A stretch of DNA of 64,000 nucleotides from Diphasiastrum complanatum (taxonomy: Eukaryota; Streptophyta; Lycopodiopsida; Lycopodiales; Lycopodiaceae). Every line of letters starts with the position of its first letter. Within the stretch, counting starts at the first letter, position 1. Below the pieces are notes generated by a model that saw only the letters and a program-made list of their open reading frames with translations, searched no databases and was not told where the DNA came from. Shown one piece after another: positions 59,000 through 64,000 of the stretch. The DNA lies in NCBI GenBank assembly GCA_029204225.1, contig CM055095.1, positions 15,096,049 to 15,160,048 of the forward strand, read 5' to 3'. A program made the position numbers and the translations under genes.

Positions 59000-60700
59000 A
59001 TGGGCATTGATGACATGTATATGTGCACACATATTCATTTTAAATGCCAATCCTTAAGGTGTGTGAATAACGACAAAAAAAAAAGTTGGAAAGATCGGCA
59101 AAAGGTTATACACGAAACCAAGAACCCAAATTTGGAGTGCTTCATACAACAAGTAGATGTGGCGCCATCAAGGATCAATCTTTGTGCTAGTCCCACCTTG
59201 GCTTGAAAGGCAAACTTGCAAGCTCAAATTGTAAGTGTTTATTTCTAAAATGATTTTATTTGTTTAGGCATGTTCTTATTACTAATTATTTTTCGGTTTC
59301 TAAATCATTGCATTTGTGTTTATGCATATTGTTGACTTTGGGTGCAAATATATGAATGTTGAGTACAAAACTGGATAGTACTTCCAAGGCTATGGTGTTT
59401 GGTTGACTATCTTGTGAAAAAAACTTAACTCTCAAAAGTTGAGAAGATGAAAATAGAAAGAAATCGATTTAAGAGAGGACATGCAAGGTGATAAGAGCAT
59501 ACTTAGGCGACATGCTAGTTCCAAAGCCACACCTCAAATCTCAACCCTCCTTACTAGAGAAAATTAGGATGCATAAGACAATGTCTTTTGACATCATTAT
59601 GACTAAGTCTCTTGATATATTTTTGTATCCAACATGATTCAACAAATGATGAGATGTCAAAGAGAACCTAGAGCTTATCACATTCTATTATTGTTCAATA
59701 TCATGCATGTTTGGAGGATGAGCAAATTGGGCTGGTCAATAGTTGTCAGCAAAACAATGGAAAGGATGGTCTTGAAAGTGCACACAATGGCATAGGTAGA
59801 ATGATGATGTGGCGTGTAATGAGGGAAGGGTGAGGTCACATAGCACCATATGTGGGGTATAAAGGGTATAGAGGTAGAATGATGATGTGGGGTATAATGA
59901 GGGACAAGGGTGAGCCCACATAGTAATTCAACCCAATATATAAGACAATAAAATGATAAAGATCACATGAAGTGTCATGAAAAGGAATAAAGTATTCTTA
60001 CAATATTAAGCAACTCCTGCTGTCCTGCATCTCATTTTAAGATGCTTGGAAAGGCAGTTGAGGTAAAAGAAAAGCAGTTTAGGTAGGCATTTTGTTGGTA
60101 GGCCAACAAGCCAAGTGGGCTGGCTTAGAGGACAAGCATGGTGAAGGCTAGCAGTGCAGGAAATGATGTGTTTTATAAAGCGTAACATCTAAACAGCTTG
60201 CTGTGCAGTGTGAACCATGGTGACTAGAATAACGGGGTAATTCGTCTCAAACATAATGAAGCGTTATAGTTGGTCGATGTGGGTGGCTGTGTCGCATTGC
60301 ACGAACAGAAAAGATGATAATCTGACAGTTTATGTAGGTGCACTTTTCAATGAAGGATAGACAATTATATATATTGCAAAGCGATTAAGATCCACTGTTT
60401 CTTATGATCATCTACTCTCATCTCTTTATACGGCAGATTTCTTTCATAACGAAATGGCAGTAGCAAGCTACTTAGTATTTAGAGTAGTGAATAGTTTTTA
60501 ACTGATATGATAAACAACCAAGATTCAGAAAACACATACAGAATGCCCAGATTTTGTTCAACAGCTTCGAAATTGGTACGTTAGACATTCTCGTGCCTGT
60601 ACATAGATAATACTTTCTGCTATCTACAAACAAATTGACGCTGCTTACTCTAGAGAGCTTAAGCCCGTTAAAAATTGACGCTGATCCTTCTACAGAAATC
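59000..60700. other. Spacer downstream of CACTA, with a short tandem repeat
   Basis: No gene recognised. GGTAGAATGATGATGTGG and its flanks occur twice, near 59795-59850 and 59871-59925. The part nearest 60719 should contain the 3' UTR of the CASP-like gene. Confidence 0.4.
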
Positions 60701-60719
60701 CAATTAGTATTCAGAATTT

Positions 60720-61749
60720 TTAACGAGTAAATAACCGTCGTGCAGAGAGCACACTGGTTACCATCAATACAACGACTGCAAGGTAGCACAGTACAATAGC
60801 CCCGCCCACAATGTTACAAAATTTGTTGAAGTTATCACAGACGGCGCTCCATCCAACTCTTTTTGATCCGTTTTTGGAAATATATGCCACCTCGGTAGCG
60901 GCAGCAGTAGCCCCGAAGAGAAGGTATGTCAGGGACTGTGGGGATCAAATTAAAAGGTGTGATATCAGAAACAACCATAAGCCTAACAGTCAACTAGTTA
61001 CTAGATCAATCAACTAGATGCTACAAAACTTGTAGCTTAAGTATTTCCTATTATTCTCTTTGTTTAACGTGAATATGCAAACGCGATCGTGCTCCGTGGA
61101 TAATATACATGACACTAGAAATAAGAGCGTGGAAAGAAGATATGTCAACAAAAACAAAAAAACTACTCAGAAATTTAGACCTGATCTGCCAAAAATACTA
61201 TCCAGGCATGGGCTTTCTTAGTGGCAACGGTGTTGTGGTTGAAAAAAGACATCAGATCAATAATAGTTTGTATGAATGAATATGCGGCAACGACCGCGCT
61301 AGCTCCAACGACGGCCCTGTAGGGATAGAGCACAAAAATTTATCAATTCTCTTCTTTTACAGTGCAACATGTAAAACTATGAAGGTAGTACAGTCTACTA
61401 AGGAGTGCTGCTCCAGTTAACCTTTATTAGTGTCAATTCATGAGCTACGATATACATATCACAACTGACAAGCTTTTAGCCAGAGAATTGATAGCACTCA
61501 CTCGAACGCCTTTGAGACCTTAAAATCAGCGCTGATCTGCAAGGTAAGGATCGTCGTCGTCTGTTTGGCTGTTACCATGAGCGTCAAAACAAACAAGGGG
61601 ATACCCATGCCGGACATCCTAAGGAAAAGGTTTGCCAGCTTAGATCCCCGACTAGCACCGACTGCATTTCCATTAGCTGCTTGACTGGCGGCACCAAACT
61701 TTTCTTGACTGTTCTCTATAGACACGGACGTATCCTTTTTGGCAGACAT
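60720..61749 (-). CDS. CASP-like membrane protein (CASPL, DUF588), complete, three exons
   Basis: Exons 61502-61749, 61181-61316 and 60720-60935 (248, 136 and 216 nt) join in phase to 199 residues plus stop. All borders are GT/AG (GTGAGT, GTCTAA; CCTACAG, CCCACAG). The protein has a polar N-terminus (MSAKKDTSVS), then four predicted membrane segments: MSGMGIPLFVLTLMVTAKQT (TM1), VVGASAVVAAYSFIQTII (TM2), AHAWIVFLADQSLTYLLFG (TM3, with the conserved Asp) and NIVGGAIVLCYLAVVVLM (TM4). Arg before TM1, the VTAKQ motif and WSAVCDNFNKFC between TM3 and TM4 are CASP-family marks. CASPLs form plasma-membrane scaffolds and some guide Casparian strip or wall deposition; the exact role here is unknown. 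The length is typical. Confidence 0.9.
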
Positions 61750-62300
61750 TTTGAAGCAATACTGGGCTCAAAAGACACAGTAACTGGTTTGGACTGAGAA
61801 CACAACTGAGCAGGCTAGATTCTTGGCTGATCTGAGGTTGGAATGATCAGAACAGGATGTAGCTGCGCAGACTACAATCGATCACTGTTGTGGCGCCGCT
61901 GCTCTTGGTATAGCTGATTTCTGAAAGCAGCAAAGCAATGCGAGTAGAATCAAAGCAGATCAAGGCCTTCTTGTGATCAGGGTGAGATATTTCTCATCAA
62001 ATAGCCCAGAAAAGATGCAAGACAGTTGCAATTGCGCTTGCTCGATCGCTCGGTCGCTTCCAGATTGTTGGAAGTGAAGCCGAGAGTGGCGTCAATATAT
62101 GAGAGAGCAGGAACTGGTTCAATAGGACTGACTGGTGTGAAAAGTCCGAGAGATTTATTTGTACTGCCGGGCGCCCATGCCCATGCCCTCTCATAGAAAA
62201 GGTTGCTAAGGATTTGGGTTTTGGAGTGGGTGGGATAATGCCAGGGTAGATTGGATACGTGCTTGTCCAATAGTTAATTTCTAATGAAAAAGGTAATCAT
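61750..62300 (-). promoter_or_regulatory. 5' region of the CASP-like gene
   Basis: Upstream of ATG 61749. A TATA-like CATATATTGA on the minus strand near 62093-62102, after a CT-rich stretch, could set transcription about 320 nt upstream of ATG. Only the position and the word support this. Confidence 0.3.
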
Positions 62301-63389
62301 TCAACCAACCGCGGAATTCTTCAGAGTTTTTGTACTCGCAAGGGATTACGTCACATTTGCATCACATTGTTGTGTCGCACGTGCGACTACGATAATTTTG
62401 AGAATCCAAACTTTTGATGCGTAGGTGGTTTGGGTTTTGTAATCGATCAAATTAATCTGGGCAAATGTTTTTAGAATTTCACTTATTTACTGGGGGTCTA
62501 GGTTCTTATTCAATAAACTAAAACCCTATAGGATGACTTGAAATGATGTTGTAGTGGGTATGTTCATTACGCTTTAGGCTTATTGCGAAGGCCAAGTGGT
62601 CCTATTATAAGGTGGAGCACCACCCGCAGCGTGAACTTTTGAAATATGAAGTTTATACCACTCTTAAAAATTATAGAGAAACCTTTGAATAAATGAACAT
62701 TTTTATCACTTGTTAATTCCCCATAAAAATCTATATTTCAACATAGAAATGAAAAGCACTATGCACTATCTACTTGATAGGAAAAGCCATGAGATACACC
62801 ATAATTTGTAGTTATGCAAAAGTTGAAGTATGAAGGGTGAAGCTATAAGTTACTTGCAGGGGAGTTTATTTATCACTAGAGAAGGTACTTGTGAAGTCTT
62901 GTGAGCCTTGTGATAATTAGATGCCAATTTGGGAGTAGAATTGGGACTCAATTTATGTGGGCAAAACTTGAGCTCTACTATCGTAAAGGATCCTATAGCA
63001 CAAAAGTAAAATTGCTGCAAAAAATGAAAACCAAGCAATTCAAATTAAAAACCAAAGCACAAGTCTCAAGAAACCCAAGGCCCCCCAAACTATTCTAGTA
63101 TAGTCAAATTAGCTAATGTTGGCAAGATATTAAAAAGCTCTTTTCTTATCTCACATTTTGATATGTTATGATTGGTTGTCGACATGTCATTGCCCTTATA
63201 TGTAAACCATTGCAAATACTTGGATGTTTTTATTACTTTGTTTTTTAGGAGATAATGAAAGATTGTGTTGTCCACTTATAAGGTAAGATTGATAACTACT
63301 AGGCAGGACTAAGTTTAAATTTATGTGAAATCTTGTCATGATGTTTCCTTTCATGATTCATGCAATTTGTGGACTAAATCTACCTTCAT
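62301..63389. other. Intergenic, no gene seen
   Basis: AT-rich, with short frames only. Confidence 0.4.
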
Positions 63390-63790
63390 GAGATTTGTTG
63401 GGGCCTCCACAATCATCCCATGCCCAATGCGGGAGCGAGTTATGACATTATCCAATTCAAATTGAGGCCAATTGCGCTGATATCCAACAAGTGGATTTGA
63501 GTCAAAGACCTTTGATTGGCCATTTGCAATAGAGTGATGGATTTTATCGATAAGGACTTGAGTATCCAAGGTTGGCATGAGCTGTGTCCCAAAAGTAGAA
63601 GTAACTTTGCTATCTGGAATAGACAATCCATTTAGTTACAAAAGATGACTGTAGTGGTCGGTTCCCATATTGGTCTAGTGAACATGAATAAATTGAGCTT
63701 GCATAGAAAACTTGTCGATTACTACCATGCACGATTTGTAACTATGATAGGTATGGAGAAGGCTTAGGATGAAATGCTTGGAGACATATG
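63390..63790 (-). pseudogene. Ty3 integrase remnant
   Basis: Minus-strand fragments VVIDKFSMQAQFIHVH, TFGTQLMPTL and HHSIANGQSKVFDSNPLVGYQR resemble the VVVDRFSKYAHFI, FGTQL and YHPQTNGQTEVVNRxLxxYLR segments of Ty3 integrase. Short and broken; identification rests on these motifs. Confidence 0.45.
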
Positions 63791-64000
63791 TCCACTAGCA
63801 GTGGGATACAGATCATGTGCAAAAAGTTAGAAATTTATTTCAAGAATATTTACTATGACCACAAAACTGGTTATCATACAAGATTTTGGCTAGTTCAAAG
63901 TTCATGTACGGCCAATAGAAGTGTGTTTTAAGATGGGAAAATTACTTTTGAGAACCAAAATGACTAGAAATGGGTAATTTAGTAATAATTTGTGGTGAAT

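Noticed and set aside
62850..63038. VELKF segment on the minus strand as VAP27 exon 1
   Set aside because: No donor at the right phase, wrong location (45 kb beyond the real exon) and no further match.

Overview
The window is nuclear DNA from a land plant with a large, repeat-rich genome. The evidence is split genes with GT-AG introns, a VAP27-type gene and a CASP-like gene, and plant-type Ty1/copia, Ty3/gypsy, hAT and CACTA elements. The species cannot be named from sequence alone; a fern- or gymnosperm-like genome would fit the TE-filled 14 kb intron.

Layout. (1) ~1-18.7 kb, minus strand: the 5' half of a VAP27/MSP-domain gene. Exon 1 is at 17249-17297 and exons 2-4 at 2081-2839; the rest lies off the left edge. 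The 14.4 kb first intron holds a decayed Ty3 element (3294-11773) split by a multi-exon hAT transposon (about 6324-11625), then LINE fragments ending in a (CT)45 tail, then a pair of inverted homologous transposon exons. (2) 21.5-47 kb: stacked LTR retrotransposons. A copia element (23717-35128, TSD tttgc) contains a second, complete-ended copia element (24979-30597, TSD taatg). Both sit in LTR sequence that precedes a degenerate Tat-like Ty3 element, followed by other LTR pairs, a solo LTR and a rearranged copia element with a 1 kb LTR. (3) 47-50.7 kb: a long foldback, (GA)74 and (CA)25 microsatellites, and fragments. (4) 50.9-58.8 kb: a cluster of transposon-like genes. Its centre is a minus-strand broken gene (51441-53286) that begins with a histone H3-like tail and half a histone fold, continues through a Pro/Ser-rich linker, and ends in a Ulp1/C48 SUMO-protease-like domain. 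It lies among many degenerate copies of a GATATCGAATCGACGC-type motif. A divergent promoter region and a plus-strand CACTA (TNP2/DUF4218) transposase remnant with a CACTA 3' terminus follow. (5) 60.7-61.7 kb, minus strand: a complete three-exon CASP-like gene. The right edge carries a Ty3 integrase remnant.

Only the VAP27 and CASP-like genes look like intact host genes. The most notable finding is the H3-tail/histone-fold/Ulp1 fusion in a transposon-like setting. It keeps the first eight H3 tail residues, including K4, but has Val where K9 would be. Next are the non-autonomous copia element, whose reverse transcriptase region is replaced by about 1 kb of unrelated open-frame sequence, and the 111 bp near-perfect foldback.
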